This document shows, piece after piece, positions 50,013 through 58,943 of a stretch of 64,000 nucleotides of DNA (within the stretch, counting starts at the first letter, position 1; each line of letters begins with the position of its first letter). The translations under genes were made by a program, and so were the position numbers. The stretch is from Citrobacter farmeri. GTDB taxonomy: Bacteria > Pseudomonadota > Gammaproteobacteria > Enterobacterales > Enterobacteriaceae. The stretch covers positions 1,922,001-1,986,000 of the forward strand of contig NZ_CP077291.1 of the NCBI RefSeq assembly GCF_019048065.1, in the 5' to 3' direction. Under the pieces are notes generated by a model. The model was not told the DNA's origin. It saw only the letters and a program-made list of their open reading frames with translations, and did not search any database.

Positions 50013-51698
50013 GTGAAGAAGGTTTGGTTAAACCGTTATCCCGCGGATGTGCCTGCGGAGATCAATCCTGACCGTTATCAATCCCTGGTGGAACTGTTTG
50101 AACATGCTGTTGCGCGCTATGCCGATCAGCCCGCGTTTATGAACATGGGGGAGGTGATGACCTTCCGCAAGCTGGAGGAGCGCAGCCGCGCCTTCTCTGC
50201 TTACCTACAGCAGGGGCTGGGGCTGAAAAAAGGCGACCGTGTCGCGCTGATGATGCCAAACCTGCTGCAATATCCGGTGGCGCTGTTTGGCATTCTGCGT
50301 GCCGGGATGATCGTGGTGAACGTCAATCCACTTTATACCCCGCGCGAACTGGAGCATCAGCTAAACGACAGCGGCGCGGCGGCGATTGTGATTGTCTCCA
50401 ACTTCGCCCATACCCTGGAAAAGGTGGTTGATAAAACCAGCGTTAAGCACGTCATTCTGACCCGTATGGGCGACCAGCTCTCCACGGCCAAAGGCACGCT
50501 GGTGAACTTCGTTGTGAAATATATCAAACGACTGGTACCGAAATATCATCTGCCGGATGCGATCTCTTTTCGCCGTGCGCTGCATGCCGGTTACCGTATG
50601 CAATATGTGAAGCCGGAAGTGGTTTCTGCGGATCTGGCGTTTTTACAGTACACCGGCGGGACCACCGGGGTGGCGAAAGGGGCGATGCTGACACACCGCA
50701 ACATGCTGGCCAATCTGGAGCAGGTGAAAGCCACTTACGGGCCGCTTTTGCACCCGGGTAAAGAACTGGTGGTGACCGCGCTGCCGTTGTACCACATTTT
50801 TGCCCTGACTATGAACTGCCTGCTGTTTATCGAGTTGGGGGGGCAGAACCTGCTTATCACCAACCCGCGCGATATTCCGGGTCTGGTGAAAGAGCTGGCG
50901 AAGTATCCATTTACCGCCATGACCGGCGTGAATACCTTGTTTAACGCCTTATTGAACAATAAAGAGTTCCAGCAGTTGGATTTCTCCTCTTTGCATCTTT
51001 CTGCGGGCGGCGGCATGCCGGTGCAACAGGCGGTGGCTGAACGATGGGTAAAGCTGACCGGACAGTATCTGCTTGAAGGGTACGGGCTGACCGAATGTGC
51101 GCCGTTGGTCAGCGTTAACCCGCACGATATTGATTATCACAGCGGCAGCATCGGTTTGCCGGTGCCGTCGACCGAAGCCAAACTGGTGGATGACGACGAC
51201 AACGAAGTGTCCCCCGATCAGCCAGGCGAACTGTGCGTGAAAGGACCGCAGGTGATGCTGGGCTACTGGCAGCGTCCAGACGCGACGGATGAGATCATTA
51301 AAGATGGCTGGCTGCATACGGGCGATATCGCGGTCATGGATGATGAAGGCTTCCTGCGCATTGTCGACCGCAAGAAAGATATGATTCTGGTCTCTGGTTT
51401 TAACGTTTATCCGAATGAGATCGAAGATGTGGTGATGCAGCATCCGGGGGTCCTGGAAGTGGCTGCCGTCGGCGTCCCGTCCGGCAGCAGCGGCGAAGCG
51501 GTGAAGATTTTTGTGGTGAAAAAAGAGGCTTCGCTCACTGAAGAAGCGCTGGTCACCTTCTGCCGCCGTCAGCTCACGGGCTATAAAGTCCCGAAACTGG
51601 TTGAATTCCGCGATGAACTGCCGAAATCAAACGTCGGCAAAATTTTACGTCGAGAATTGCGTGACGAAGCCCGCGCCAAAGTGGACAATAAGGGCTGA
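50013..51698 (+). CDS. fadD: Long-chain acyl-CoA synthetase FadD
   Basis: Activates long-chain fatty acids to acyl-CoA at the inner membrane, coupled to FadL uptake. 561 residues from the GTG at 50013 ([14 protein letters not shown]), which follows GAGGTG; the E. coli gene also uses a non-ATG start (TTG) here. An ATG at 49980 with a GAGG site would add 11 residues and cannot be fully excluded. Motifs: AMP-binding [18 protein letters not shown] and the fatty-acid signature [25 protein letters not shown] in pieces. Regulated by FadR (site upstream). Confidence 0.96.
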   Translation: MKKVWLNRYPADVPAEINPDRYQSLVELFEHAVARYADQPAFMNMGEVMTFRKLEERSRAFSAYLQQGLGLKKGDRVALMMPNLLQYPVALFGILRAGMIVVNVNPLYTPRELEHQLNDSGAAAIVIVSNFAHTLEKVVDKTSVKHVILTRMGDQLSTAKGTLVNFVVKYIKRLVPKYHLPDAISFRRALHAGYRMQYVKPEVVSADLAFLQYTGGTTGVAKGAMLTHRNMLANLEQVKATYGPLLHPGKELVVTALPLYHIFALTMNCLLFIELGGQNLLITNPRDIPGLVKELAKYPFTAMTGVNTLFNALLNNKEFQQLDFSSLHLSAGGGMPVQQAVAERWVKLTGQYLLEGYGLTECAPLVSVNPHDIDYHSGSIGLPVPSTEAKLVDDDDNEVSPDQPGELCVKGPQVMLGYWQRPDATDEIIKDGWLHTGDIAVMDDEGFLRIVDRKKDMILVSGFNVYPNEIEDVVMQHPGVLEVAAVGVPSGSSGEAVKIFVVKKEASLTEEALVTFCRRQLTGYKVPKLVEFRDELPKSNVGKILRRELRDEARAKVDNKG

Positions 51699-51718
51699 GC
51701 GTTAAGCAACACGTCAAA

Positions 51719-51744
51719 CGCCGGGTGAATCCGGCGTTTTTTTT
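51719..51744 (+). terminator. fadD terminator / U-rich leader of rnd
   Basis: The stem CGCCGG-GTGAAT-CCGGCG is followed by eight T. The same element lies 25 bases before the rnd start and forms the U8 run known to be needed for rnd translation in E. coli. Confidence 0.9.
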
Positions 51745-51768
51745 GGCGTAAACCGAAGAGAATGTAAT

Positions 51769-52896
51769 TTGAATTACCAAATGATCACCACTGACGACGC
51801 GCTGGCGACCCTGTGCGAAGCGGTCCGTGCGTTTCCTGCAATTGCTCTGGATACTGAGTTTGTTCGTACCCGTACCTATTATCCGCAGTTGGGCCTGATC
51901 CAACTGTTTGACGGCGAACATGTCGCACTGATCGATCCGCACGGTATTAGCGACTGGTCGCCGCTGAAGGCAATTCTGCGCGATACCGCCATCACCAAGT
52001 TTCTGCATGCGGGCAGTGAAGATCTGGAAGTCTTTCTGAATGCGTTCGGCGAGCTGCCGCAACCGCTGATTGATACGCAAATCCTGGCGGCATTTTGCGG
52101 CCGTCCGCTGTCGTGGGGGTTTGCATCGATGGTGGAAGAATACACTGGCGTGGCGCTGGACAAGAGCGAGTCGCGTACTGACTGGCTGGCGCGGCCGCTA
52201 ACTGAGCGCCAGTGCGAATACGCCGCGGCGGACGTCTGGTATCTGTTACCAATAGCCGGAAAACTGATGGCGGAAACCGAGGCGGCGGGCTGGTTGTCTG
52301 CAGCACTGGATGAGTGTCGCCTGATGCAAACCCGTCGTCAGGAGATCCTGGCACCCGAGGATGCCTGGCGCGACATCACCAACGCCTGGCAGCTACGTAC
52401 GCGCCAACTGGCTTGTCTGCAACTGCTCGCCGACTGGCGTTTGCGTAAAGCGCGTGAGCGCGATCTGGCGGTTAACTTTGTGGTTCGCGAAGAGCATCTG
52501 TGGTCCGTGGCGCGCTATATGCCCGGCAGCATGGGCGAACTCGACAGCCTGGGGCTTTCTGGCAGTGAAATTCGCTTCCACGGCAAGACGCTGCTTTCAC
52601 TGGTAGCCAAAGCGCAGGCGTTACCGGAAGAAGCCCTGCCGGAACCACTGCTGAATCTGATGGATATGCCAGGTTATCGCAAAGCGTTTAAGGCGATTAA
52701 GGCGCTGGTAACGGAAGTGAGCGCAGAACATAACGTCAGCGCAGAGCTGCTGGCGTCGCGTCGTCAGATCAACCAACTGCTCAACTGGCACTGGAAGTTA
52801 AAGCCGCAGAGTATGGAGCCTGAATTGATTTCTGGCTGGCGGGCGGCGTTGATGGCGACGAAACTCAACGCGCTACTGGCAGAGTATCCGCTTTAA
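51769..52896 (+). CDS. rnd: Ribonuclease D
   Basis: A 375-residue 3'-5' exoribonuclease of the DEDDy type that trims tRNA and small RNA precursors. It has Exo I ALDTEFVRTRTYY (Asp28, Glu30), Exo II HAGSEDLEVF and Exo III CEYAAADVWYL, followed by an HRDC domain (VREEHLWSVARYMPGS). It begins with a rare TTG start codon, as in E. coli, with no strong Shine-Dalgarno sequence and a U8 leader. Confidence 0.97.
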   Translation: MNYQMITTDDALATLCEAVRAFPAIALDTEFVRTRTYYPQLGLIQLFDGEHVALIDPHGISDWSPLKAILRDTAITKFLHAGSEDLEVFLNAFGELPQPLIDTQILAAFCGRPLSWGFASMVEEYTGVALDKSESRTDWLARPLTERQCEYAAADVWYLLPIAGKLMAETEAAGWLSAALDECRLMQTRRQEILAPEDAWRDITNAWQLRTRQLACLQLLADWRLRKARERDLAVNFVVREEHLWSVARYMPGSMGELDSLGLSGSEIRFHGKTLLSLVAKAQALPEEALPEPLLNLMDMPGYRKAFKAIKALVTEVSAEHNVSAELLASRRQINQLLNWHWKLKPQSMEPELISGWRAALMATKLNALLAEYPL

Positions 52897-52902
52897 TGTT
52901 TT

Positions 52903-52978
52903 TGCCGGATGGCGGCTACGCCTGATCCGGCCTACAGAGTCTCAACCGTAGGCCTGATAAGCGCAGCGCCATCAGGCA
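52903..52978. repeat. REP palindrome between rnd and dmlA
   Basis: GCCGGATGGCGGCTACGCC and CCTGATCCGGCCTAC face a second unit CCGTAGGCCTGATAAGCGC, giving the inverted-repeat layout of enterobacterial REP elements. It lies in the convergent gap. Confidence 0.85.
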
Positions 52979-52986
52979 TTGAACCA

Positions 52987-54066
52987 TTATATCCTCGCGC
53001 AGATCGCTTCACCGACCTGTTGTGTTGAGGCACTCCCCTGCAAATCCGGTGTTTTAGGTCCGCTAGCTATCACCTGCTCAATCGCCGCCAGAATTCCGTC
53101 GTGTGCGGCGGTGTACTTCGCCTCTCCAGCGCCGAGGAAATCGAGCATCATCGCTCCAGCCCAGATGGTCGCAATCGGATTGGCGAGGTTTTTGCCATAA
53201 ATATCCGGAGCGGAACCATGTACCGGTTCGAACAACGACGGGAAGGTACGCTCAGGGTTCAGGTTAGCCGAGGGGGCAATGCCGATGGTGCCGGTACACG
53301 CCGGGCCGAGATCGGAAAGGATGTCGCCAAACAGGTTTGAGGCGACCACCACATCGAAGCGCTCCGGTTGCATTACAAAGCGGGCGCAAAGGATATCAAT
53401 GTGCTGCTTGTCCCAGCGGATATCGGGATAGTGTTGCGCCATGACCTCGACGCGTTCATCCCAGAACGGCATACTGATCGCCAGACCGTTGGATTTGGTC
53501 GCCGACGTCAACGTTTTGCGCGGACGGCTTTGGGCTAATTCAAACGCATAACGCAGAATACGATCCACGCCCCGGCGGGTGAAAACGGACTCCTGGATGA
53601 CCACCTCATGCTCGGTACCAGGATTAATATGTCCGCCCAGCGATGAGTATTCCCCTTCGGTGTTTTCACGCACAACATAGAAATCAATGTCGCCCGGCTT
53701 CTTGCCGGCCAGCGGGCAGGGCACACCGGGGAAGAGACGGACCGGGCGCAGATTTACATACTGATCAAATTCCCGACGGAATTTCAGTAGCGAACCCCAC
53801 AGGGAAATGTGGTCCGGAACCGTGTCCGGCCAGCCGACGGCACCAAAGTAAATGGCATCAAAAGAGGATAGCTGTTCGCGCCAGTCATCCGGCATCATTT
53901 TCCCGTGCTCAAGGTAATAATCACAGCTGGCCCATTCGAACGTCTCAATGCTGAGGGACAGGTCCCAACGTCTGGCGGCAGCCTGCAACACGCGAATGCC
54001 TTCTGGCAGCACTTCCTTACCGATACCATCCCCGGCGATGGCGGCAATACGACAGGTTTTCTTCAT
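52987..54066 (-). CDS. dmlA: D-malate dehydrogenase (decarboxylating)
   Basis: Oxidises D-malate to pyruvate and CO2 with NAD+. It is a 359-residue isocitrate/isopropylmalate dehydrogenase-family enzyme (AAIAGDGIGKEVLPEGIRVL, SVFTRRGVDRILRYAF, NLFGDILSDLG). The ATG at 54066 (MKKTCRIAAIAG) is favoured; a GTG four codons earlier is possible. It is divergent from dmlR, its activator. Former name YeaU. The neighbouring yeaVWX genes of K-12 are absent. Confidence 0.95.
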   Translation of the reverse strand: MKKTCRIAAIAGDGIGKEVLPEGIRVLQAAARRWDLSLSIETFEWASCDYYLEHGKMMPDDWREQLSSFDAIYFGAVGWPDTVPDHISLWGSLLKFRREFDQYVNLRPVRLFPGVPCPLAGKKPGDIDFYVVRENTEGEYSSLGGHINPGTEHEVVIQESVFTRRGVDRILRYAFELAQSRPRKTLTSATKSNGLAISMPFWDERVEVMAQHYPDIRWDKQHIDILCARFVMQPERFDVVVASNLFGDILSDLGPACTGTIGIAPSANLNPERTFPSLFEPVHGSAPDIYGKNLANPIATIWAGAMMLDFLGAGEAKYTAAHDGILAAIEQVIASGPKTPDLQGSASTQQVGEAICARI

Positions 54067-54169
54067 ACCAGTTCTCACTTGTAGGGTAGCGAAATTGACT
54101 TCCTCCTTATCCTATAATTGACTGTTCGGGAGTTAATCTCCCCAACTGGTGAAACATAAAACACAGATC

Positions 54170-55087
54170 ATGAACAATCCTCCTTTGCTGACTGATTTAC
54201 GCGTCTTTATTCTGGTCGCCCGACGGGCGGGATTCGCCGTCGTCGCCCAGGAACTGGGTGTTTCGCCGGCCTATATCAGTAAACGCATTGCGCTGCTTGA
54301 GCAGAACCTGAATGTGGTTTTGCTGCACCGCACCACGCGTCGCGTCACCATTACCGAAGAGGGCGAGCGCATCTATGAATGGGCGCAGCGCATTCTGCAT
54401 GATGTCGATCAGATGATGGATGAACTCTCTGATGTCCGTCAGGTTCCGCAAGGGATGCTGCGCATCATCAGTAGCTTTGGCTTTGGCCGGCAGGTTGTGG
54501 CACCCGCGCTGTCTGCCCTGGCAAGACAGTATCCGCAACTGGAGTTGCGCTTTGACGTGGAGGACCGGCTGGTGGATTTAGCCAATGAAGGTGTCGATCT
54601 TGATATCCGCATTGGCGATGATATTGCGCCTAATTTGATCGCCAGAAAGCTGGGGACGAACTACCGAATCCTCTGCGCGTCTCCGTCGTTCCTGGCCCAG
54701 CACGGTACGCCAAAACAGCTTGCCGATCTTGCCACCTGTTCCTGCCTGGTGATCAAAGAGCGCGATCACCCCTTTGGGATCTGGCAGTTGCAAAATAAAG
54801 AGGGGGAGCATGTCATTAAGGTGACCGGACCGTTGTCATCAAATCATGGCGAAATTGTGCATCAATGGTGTCTGGACGGACAGGGAATTGCGCTGCGCTC
54901 CTGGTGGGATGTCTGCGATAACATCGCCAGCGGTCATCTGGTGCATGTTCTGCCGGAGTATTACCAACCGGCCAATATCTGGGCGGTGTACGTTTCACGA
55001 CTGGCGACCTCGGCTAAAGTGCGTATTACGGTGGAATTCTTACGCCGCTATTTTGCCGAGCGCTACCCGACGTTCTCACTGAAATAA
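54170..55087 (+). CDS. dmlR: DmlR, LysR-family activator of dmlA
   Basis: A 305-residue LysR-type regulator. The winged helix (FAVVAQELGVSPAYISKRIALLEQ) is followed by a periplasmic-binding-like effector domain. In E. coli it activates dmlA with D-malate. The ATG at 54170 (MNNPPLLTDLRVF) gives the family length; its ribosome-binding site is weak. A GTG seven codons earlier is the alternative. Confidence 0.94.
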   Translation: MNNPPLLTDLRVFILVARRAGFAVVAQELGVSPAYISKRIALLEQNLNVVLLHRTTRRVTITEEGERIYEWAQRILHDVDQMMDELSDVRQVPQGMLRIISSFGFGRQVVAPALSALARQYPQLELRFDVEDRLVDLANEGVDLDIRIGDDIAPNLIARKLGTNYRILCASPSFLAQHGTPKQLADLATCSCLVIKERDHPFGIWQLQNKEGEHVIKVTGPLSSNHGEIVHQWCLDGQGIALRSWWDVCDNIASGHLVHVLPEYYQPANIWAVYVSRLATSAKVRITVEFLRRYFAERYPTFSLK

Positions 55088-55180
55088 AGGTGTCGGTATA
55101 AGCGCTTCCCTTGAGCAGGTGCATCCGTTAGCATATTGTTTCGCAGTTAAGCGTAAACGTGGTGTCAGGAAGAGGTTAAC

Positions 55181-55819
55181 GTGTTTGCAGAGTATGGTGT
55201 ACTGAATTATTGGACTTATCTGGTCGGGGCTATTTTTATCGTCCTGGTTCCGGGACCGAACACGATATTTGTGCTGAAAAATAGCGTCGGACGTGGAATG
55301 AAAGGCGGTTACCTTGCAGCAGGCGGCGTATTTATTGGTGATGCGGTGCTCATGTTTCTGGCGTATGCTGGGGTGGCAACGCTGATTAAAACGACGCCAG
55401 TATTGTTTAATATCGTCCGCTATCTCGGTGCCTTTTACCTGCTTTATCTGGGCGCGAAAATCCTTTATGCCACGCTTAAAGCAAAAGGCGGCGACGCGGC
55501 TGAAGAGGCGGTCCCTTTTGGTGCCATTTTTAAACGTGCGTTGGTGCTGAGCCTGACGAACCCGAAAGCCATTCTGTTCTACGTCTCCTTCTTTGTGCAG
55601 TTCATTGATGTGAATGCCCCGCATGCGGGACTGTCGTTTTTCATCTTAGCGACCACGCTTGAAGTGGTGAGCTTCTGCTACCTGAGTTTCCTGATTATCT
55701 CGGGGGCGTTTGTCACGCAGTACATTCGTACCAAAAAGAAACTGGCGAAGGTCGGAAACTCGCTGATCGGCCTGATTTTTGTCGGTTTCGCCGCGCGGCT
55801 GGCGACATTGCAGTCGTAA
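55181..55819 (+). CDS. leuE: LeuE, leucine exporter (RhtB family)
   Basis: A 212-residue membrane protein of the LysE/RhtB amino-acid exporter superfamily with about six helices ([20 protein letters not shown] is the family signature). It starts at a GTG after AGGAAGAGG. E. coli LeuE exports leucine and other hydrophobic amino acids and is Lrp-dependent. It is followed by a perfect hairpin at 55905-55930. Confidence 0.94.
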   Translation: MFAEYGVLNYWTYLVGAIFIVLVPGPNTIFVLKNSVGRGMKGGYLAAGGVFIGDAVLMFLAYAGVATLIKTTPVLFNIVRYLGAFYLLYLGAKILYATLKAKGGDAAEEAVPFGAIFKRALVLSLTNPKAILFYVSFFVQFIDVNAPHAGLSFFILATTLEVVSFCYLSFLIISGAFVTQYIRTKKKLAKVGNSLIGLIFVGFAARLATLQS

Positions 55820-55904
55820 GCCAGAAGGCCCGCTCCTGATGGGGGATTCGTATCTGGAGCAATTTGGTAATCCGCTCAAAACACCAGGTCGGTGAGATAA
55901 CAGA

Positions 55905-55930
55905 AGGAAAGCCTGGGCTCAGGCTTTCCT
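55905..55930 (+). terminator. Perfect hairpin after leuE
   Basis: AGGAAAGCCTG-GGCT-CAGGCTTTCCT is a perfect 11-base stem with a four-base loop, but it lacks a T run downstream. It probably marks the leuE 3' end. Confidence 0.5.
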
Positions 55931-55970
55931 CTGCCAGATAAAACCGGTGGTGAATATTACTTGCCCCTTT

Positions 55971-55989
55971 TGGTGTATTTAAAATGCCA
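55971..55989 (+). promoter_or_regulatory. Candidate NsrR operator of yeaR-yoaG
   Basis: TGGTGTATTTAAAATGCCA has the dyad GGTGTATTT-AAAATGCC and resembles the NsrR consensus AAGATGCATTT...AAATACATCTT. yeaR-yoaG is an NsrR- and NarL-controlled operon in E. coli, so the site is expected. Confidence 0.65.
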
Positions 55990-56062
55990 GTTATGAAGCG
56001 TAATCTTTCCGGAACAGCGGTTTACTCACAATCGCATCCTACCGACTGGAAGAGGGAAGGAC

Positions 56063-56425
56063 ATGCTTCAGATTCCACAACATTATATCCACACACGTGC
56101 CACGCCGTTCTGGAACAAAGAAACGGCACCTGCCGGAATTTTCGAACGCCATCTTGATAAAGGAACCCGACCGGGAGTGTATCCCCGTCTGTCGGTGATG
56201 CAGGGGGCGGTCAAATATCTCGGATATGCGGATGAACACAGTCCAGAAGCCGAAACAGTGATGATCATCGAAGCGGGTCAGTTTGGTGTTTTCCCTCCGG
56301 AAAAGTGGCACAACATCGAAGTGATGAGCGATGACACTTATTTCAATATCGACTTTTTCGTCGCGCCAGAGGTTCTGATGGAAAGTGCGAATCAACGAAA
56401 AGTCATTCATACCGGGAAGAAATAA
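56063..56425 (+). CDS. yeaR: YeaR, nitrate/nitrosative stress-induced protein
   Basis: A 120-residue DUF1971 (cupin-like) protein beginning MLQIPQHYIHTRATPFWNKE. In E. coli yeaR-yoaG is induced by nitrate and nitric oxide through NarL and NsrR, and the proteins help resist nitrosative stress. yoaG starts three bases after its stop. Confidence 0.93.
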   Translation: MLQIPQHYIHTRATPFWNKETAPAGIFERHLDKGTRPGVYPRLSVMQGAVKYLGYADEHSPEAETVMIIEAGQFGVFPPEKWHNIEVMSDDTYFNIDFFVAPEVLMESANQRKVIHTGKK

Positions 56426-56427
56426 TC

Positions 56428-56610
56428 ATGGGCAAAGCAACCTATACCGTCACCGTGACAAATAACAGCAATGGCGTCTCTGTTGATTACGAAACCGAAG
56501 CGCCAATGACCTTACTGGTGCCCGACGTCGCCGCCGAAGTGGTGAAAGATCTCGTCAATACTGTGCGTTCCTATGATACGGAAAATGAGCACGATGTCTG
56601 CGGCTGGTAA
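56428..56610 (+). CDS. yoaG: YoaG, small DUF1869 protein
   Basis: A 60-residue protein (MGKATYTVTVTNNSNGVSVD) from the yeaR-yoaG operon, with a mostly beta structure predicted from the alternating hydrophobic pattern. Its function is unknown beyond nitrosative-stress induction in E. coli. Confidence 0.92.
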   Translation: MGKATYTVTVTNNSNGVSVDYETEAPMTLLVPDVAAEVVKDLVNTVRSYDTENEHDVCGW

Positions 56611-56628
56611 GTGACGACACGCAGAGGA

Positions 56629-56656
56629 AACCGGCTGCCATCAGCCGGTTTTTTTA
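56629..56656 (+). terminator. Rho-independent terminator of yeaR-yoaG
   Basis: The stem AAACCGGCTG...CAGCCGGTTT is followed by a T run, 18 bases after the yoaG stop. Confidence 0.92.
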
Positions 56657-56831
56657 TGCTTCCCGGAACCGCTCTTGTACAATGCCCGCCCTAAAACGAC
56701 CAGAGGTCGTCATTCTGTGCAAAAATTTACAAATCGCATATTTGCAGGATCTATAAATGCTTACACGCAATACGGCGAAGCTTTGCGCCGTAACGTTTTA
56801 CCAATGACTTGATCCCTGACGCGGTTGAAAT

Positions 56832-56851
56832 TACTGTATATAAAAACAGTG
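56832..56851 (+). promoter_or_regulatory. LexA (SOS) box of umuD
   Basis: TACTGTATATAAAAACAGTG is nearly identical to the umuDC operator of E. coli. It lies 15 bases before the umuD start. Confidence 0.95.
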
Positions 56852-56866
56852 CTCAAGGTGTGCATT

Positions 56867-57286
56867 ATGATGTTGTACAGACCTGCGGAAGGGCGTGACG
56901 TTATCGCAGTCCCTCTTTTCAGCGATCGGGTTCCATGTGGTTTCCCCAGTCCGGCGACCGACTATGTTGAGCAACGTATTGATCTCAATGAGTTACTTGT
57001 TCAGCACCCCAGTTCGACCTATTTTGTGAAAACGGCTGGCGACTCGATGATCGACGCGGGGATTAGCGACGGCGATCTGCTGGTGGTGGACAGTTCACAC
57101 ACTGCCCGCCACGGCGATATTGTGATTGCGGTGGTGGAGGGGGAGTTTACGGTTAAGCGGTTGCAGTTACGGCCTACGGTTCAGCTTAATCCTATGAATA
57201 GCGCTTATTCGCCCATTATCATTGGCAGTGAGGGTGCTCTGGATATCTTTGGCGTCGTGACATTTATTGTGAAGGCGGTGAATTAA
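56867..57286 (+). CDS. umuD: UmuD, SOS mutagenesis protein (Pol V accessory subunit)
   Basis: 139 residues from the ATG at 56867, the E. coli length. It is a LexA-family self-cleaving protein: the Cys24-Gly25 cleavage site (VPCGFPSP), Ser60 (GDSMID) and Lys97 (TVKRLQ) are all in place, so RecA-stimulated processing to UmuD' should work. The usual next gene umuC is not adjacent: it begins 5.5 kb away at 62827. A nested hairpin follows at 57297-57345. Confidence 0.95.
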   Translation: MMLYRPAEGRDVIAVPLFSDRVPCGFPSPATDYVEQRIDLNELLVQHPSSTYFVKTAGDSMIDAGISDGDLLVVDSSHTARHGDIVIAVVEGEFTVKRLQLRPTVQLNPMNSAYSPIIIGSEGALDIFGVVTFIVKAVN

Positions 57287-57296
57287 CCCGGATTGT

Positions 57297-57345
57297 GTGC
57301 ATCCAAATAGCGCCCCTGATGTCCGGGGATAATATCTGGATGCAC
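57297..57345. repeat. Nested inverted repeat after umuD
   Basis: An outer stem GTGCATCCA (57297-57305) pairs with TGGATGCAC (57337-57345), and an inner stem CCCC pairs with GGGG around CTGATGTC. There is no T run. It lies in the convergent gap between umuD and the binding-protein gene and may end transcripts from both sides. Confidence 0.65.
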
Positions 57346-57361
57346 GGTAATATCAGATAAT

Positions 57362-58159
57362 TTATGGTCTGTTAACGATCTCTGCCGGAACAGGTTCGCC
57401 ATGATATTTTTCGTAAATGGCATTCAGCTTCCCGTTTTTGAGATTAGTGACAATCCACTGATCGAGTTTCTCTTTTAGCTCTGGCTCATTCTTTTTCAGG
57501 CCAATGGCTAAATCAAATACGGTAAGCGTCATTTTTGGTTCAAATGCCAGCTTAGGGTTTTGTTTCTTAATCTGATTAACCAGTGTGGCTGAGGTGGCGA
57601 CAGCGTAAGCCTGACCACTCACCGCCGCCGTAACCAGCGTGGCATCATCATCGTAACGTTGAATAGTCACCCCATTTTTCATCGCATCTTTGGTCAGCAT
57701 TGAATCCTGAGTCGTGCCCCGGGTGACGGTAATAGCATGTCCTTTTAAATCGCCCCAGTCGCTTATTTTCGTGGCCGCCGGTGCGCCAATGACCGATCGT
57801 AATCCCGCATAGGCTCGGCTAAAGTCAATGACCTGTGCACGCTGTGGCGTGACGGAAAGGGTTGATATGATGATATCGGCCTTTCCGGTCTGTAAATTAG
57901 GTATCCGCGTCGGACCTGTTGTTTCAATGAATTTCAGTTTTACTCCCCAGTCTTTAGCCAATAATTCCGCGGTTTCAACATCGGAGCCAACCGGTTTCAT
58001 TGAGGCATCTAACATTCCTGAAGGTGGAATGGATAAATCGGTGGCAACGCGTATCTCACCTCGTTTTTGTATTTCTTCCAGGACATTTGCCGACGCGGGA
58101 AGGGTGATAACGGGGGACAGTAACGACGCGAGCAGTAAGATTTTTTTTGCAGGGCTCAT
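57362..58159 (-). CDS. Periplasmic solute-binding protein, polar amino acid ABC type
   Basis: A 265-residue family 3 binding protein. The signal peptide MSPAKKILLLASLLSPVITL is cut after ASA near residue 24. The ligand pocket keeps Arg107 (SVTPQRAQVIDFS), which binds the alpha-carboxylate in HisJ and GlnH. However, the Asp that holds the alpha-amino group in those proteins aligns to Ser190 (GQAYAVATSA), so I infer a carboxylate ligand without an amino group. It is the last gene of the seven-gene operon. The substrate is not known. Confidence 0.85.
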   Translation of the reverse strand: MSPAKKILLLASLLSPVITLPASANVLEEIQKRGEIRVATDLSIPPSGMLDASMKPVGSDVETAELLAKDWGVKLKFIETTGPTRIPNLQTGKADIIISTLSVTPQRAQVIDFSRAYAGLRSVIGAPAATKISDWGDLKGHAITVTRGTTQDSMLTKDAMKNGVTIQRYDDDATLVTAAVSGQAYAVATSATLVNQIKKQNPKLAFEPKMTLTVFDLAIGLKKNEPELKEKLDQWIVTNLKNGKLNAIYEKYHGEPVPAEIVNRP

Positions 58160-58199
58160 ATTATTTTCCTTCGTAGGGATATTTCGCTGGGGGAGTGGT

Positions 58200-58925
58200 T
58201 CACAAATCGTTAGAAATAAATTCCTGTAATGCCGCCGTGCCCGGCGTTTTCAGGATGTCTACCGTGCCGCTTTCATGGACGGTACCCTGATGCATAAAGA
58301 TAATTTTGTCGGCGACCCGGCGGGCGAAATTCATTTCGTGAGTGACCATAATCATGGTCATGCCGCTTCCCGCCAGGCGCTCAATGACGCGCAGGACTTC
58401 GCCGGTGAGTTTTGGGTCTAATGCCGATGTCACTTCATCAAACAACATCACTTTGGGTTTCATTGCCAGGGAGCGAGCGATGGCGGCGCGCTGTTGCTGC
58501 CCGCCCGAGAGTTGTTCCGGATAACTGTCTGCCTTATCGGCCAGACCCACCTGGTCGAGTACGGACAGCGCCAGCCTTTTGGCTTCAGCTTTAGCCATTT
58601 TTTGGACGGAGACGGGACCTAACGTAATGTTCTGCTCTATCGTCAAATGGGGAAACAGATTGTAACTCTGGAACACAATCCCAACGTCCTGCCGTAACTT
58701 GCGCAGATTGAGGTGTGGATCTTCAACGCGGTGTCCACAGACTTCAATGCTGCCGCCATTGATGGTTTCCAGTCGATCAATACAGCGCAGGGCAGTACTT
58801 TTACCTGAACCGCTGGCGCCAATCAGTGCCACAACCTGCCCCTGATTTACGGAAAAAGAGACGTTTTTCAGCACGGGGTTGTCGCCAAAGCTTTTTTGTA
58901 CGTTTCTGAGTGTAATAATGGACAT
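58200..58925 (-). CDS. ABC transporter ATP-binding subunit (polar amino acid type)
   Basis: A 241-residue GlnQ-like ATPase from the ATG at 58925 (MSIITLRNVQKSFGDNPV), which follows GAAGG. It has Walker A GASGSGKST, the Q-loop, the signature LSGGQQQRAAIARSLA, Walker B VMLFDEVTSALD and the H-loop. It powers the two adjacent permeases. A GTG at 58943 directly abuts the preceding gene and is a less likely start. Confidence 0.92.
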   Translation of the reverse strand: MSIITLRNVQKSFGDNPVLKNVSFSVNQGQVVALIGASGSGKSTALRCIDRLETINGGSIEVCGHRVEDPHLNLRKLRQDVGIVFQSYNLFPHLTIEQNITLGPVSVQKMAKAEAKRLALSVLDQVGLADKADSYPEQLSGGQQQRAAIARSLAMKPKVMLFDEVTSALDPKLTGEVLRVIERLAGSGMTMIMVTHEMNFARRVADKIIFMHQGTVHESGTVDILKTPGTAALQEFISNDL

Positions 58926-58943
58926 AGTATCAACCTTCAGCAC

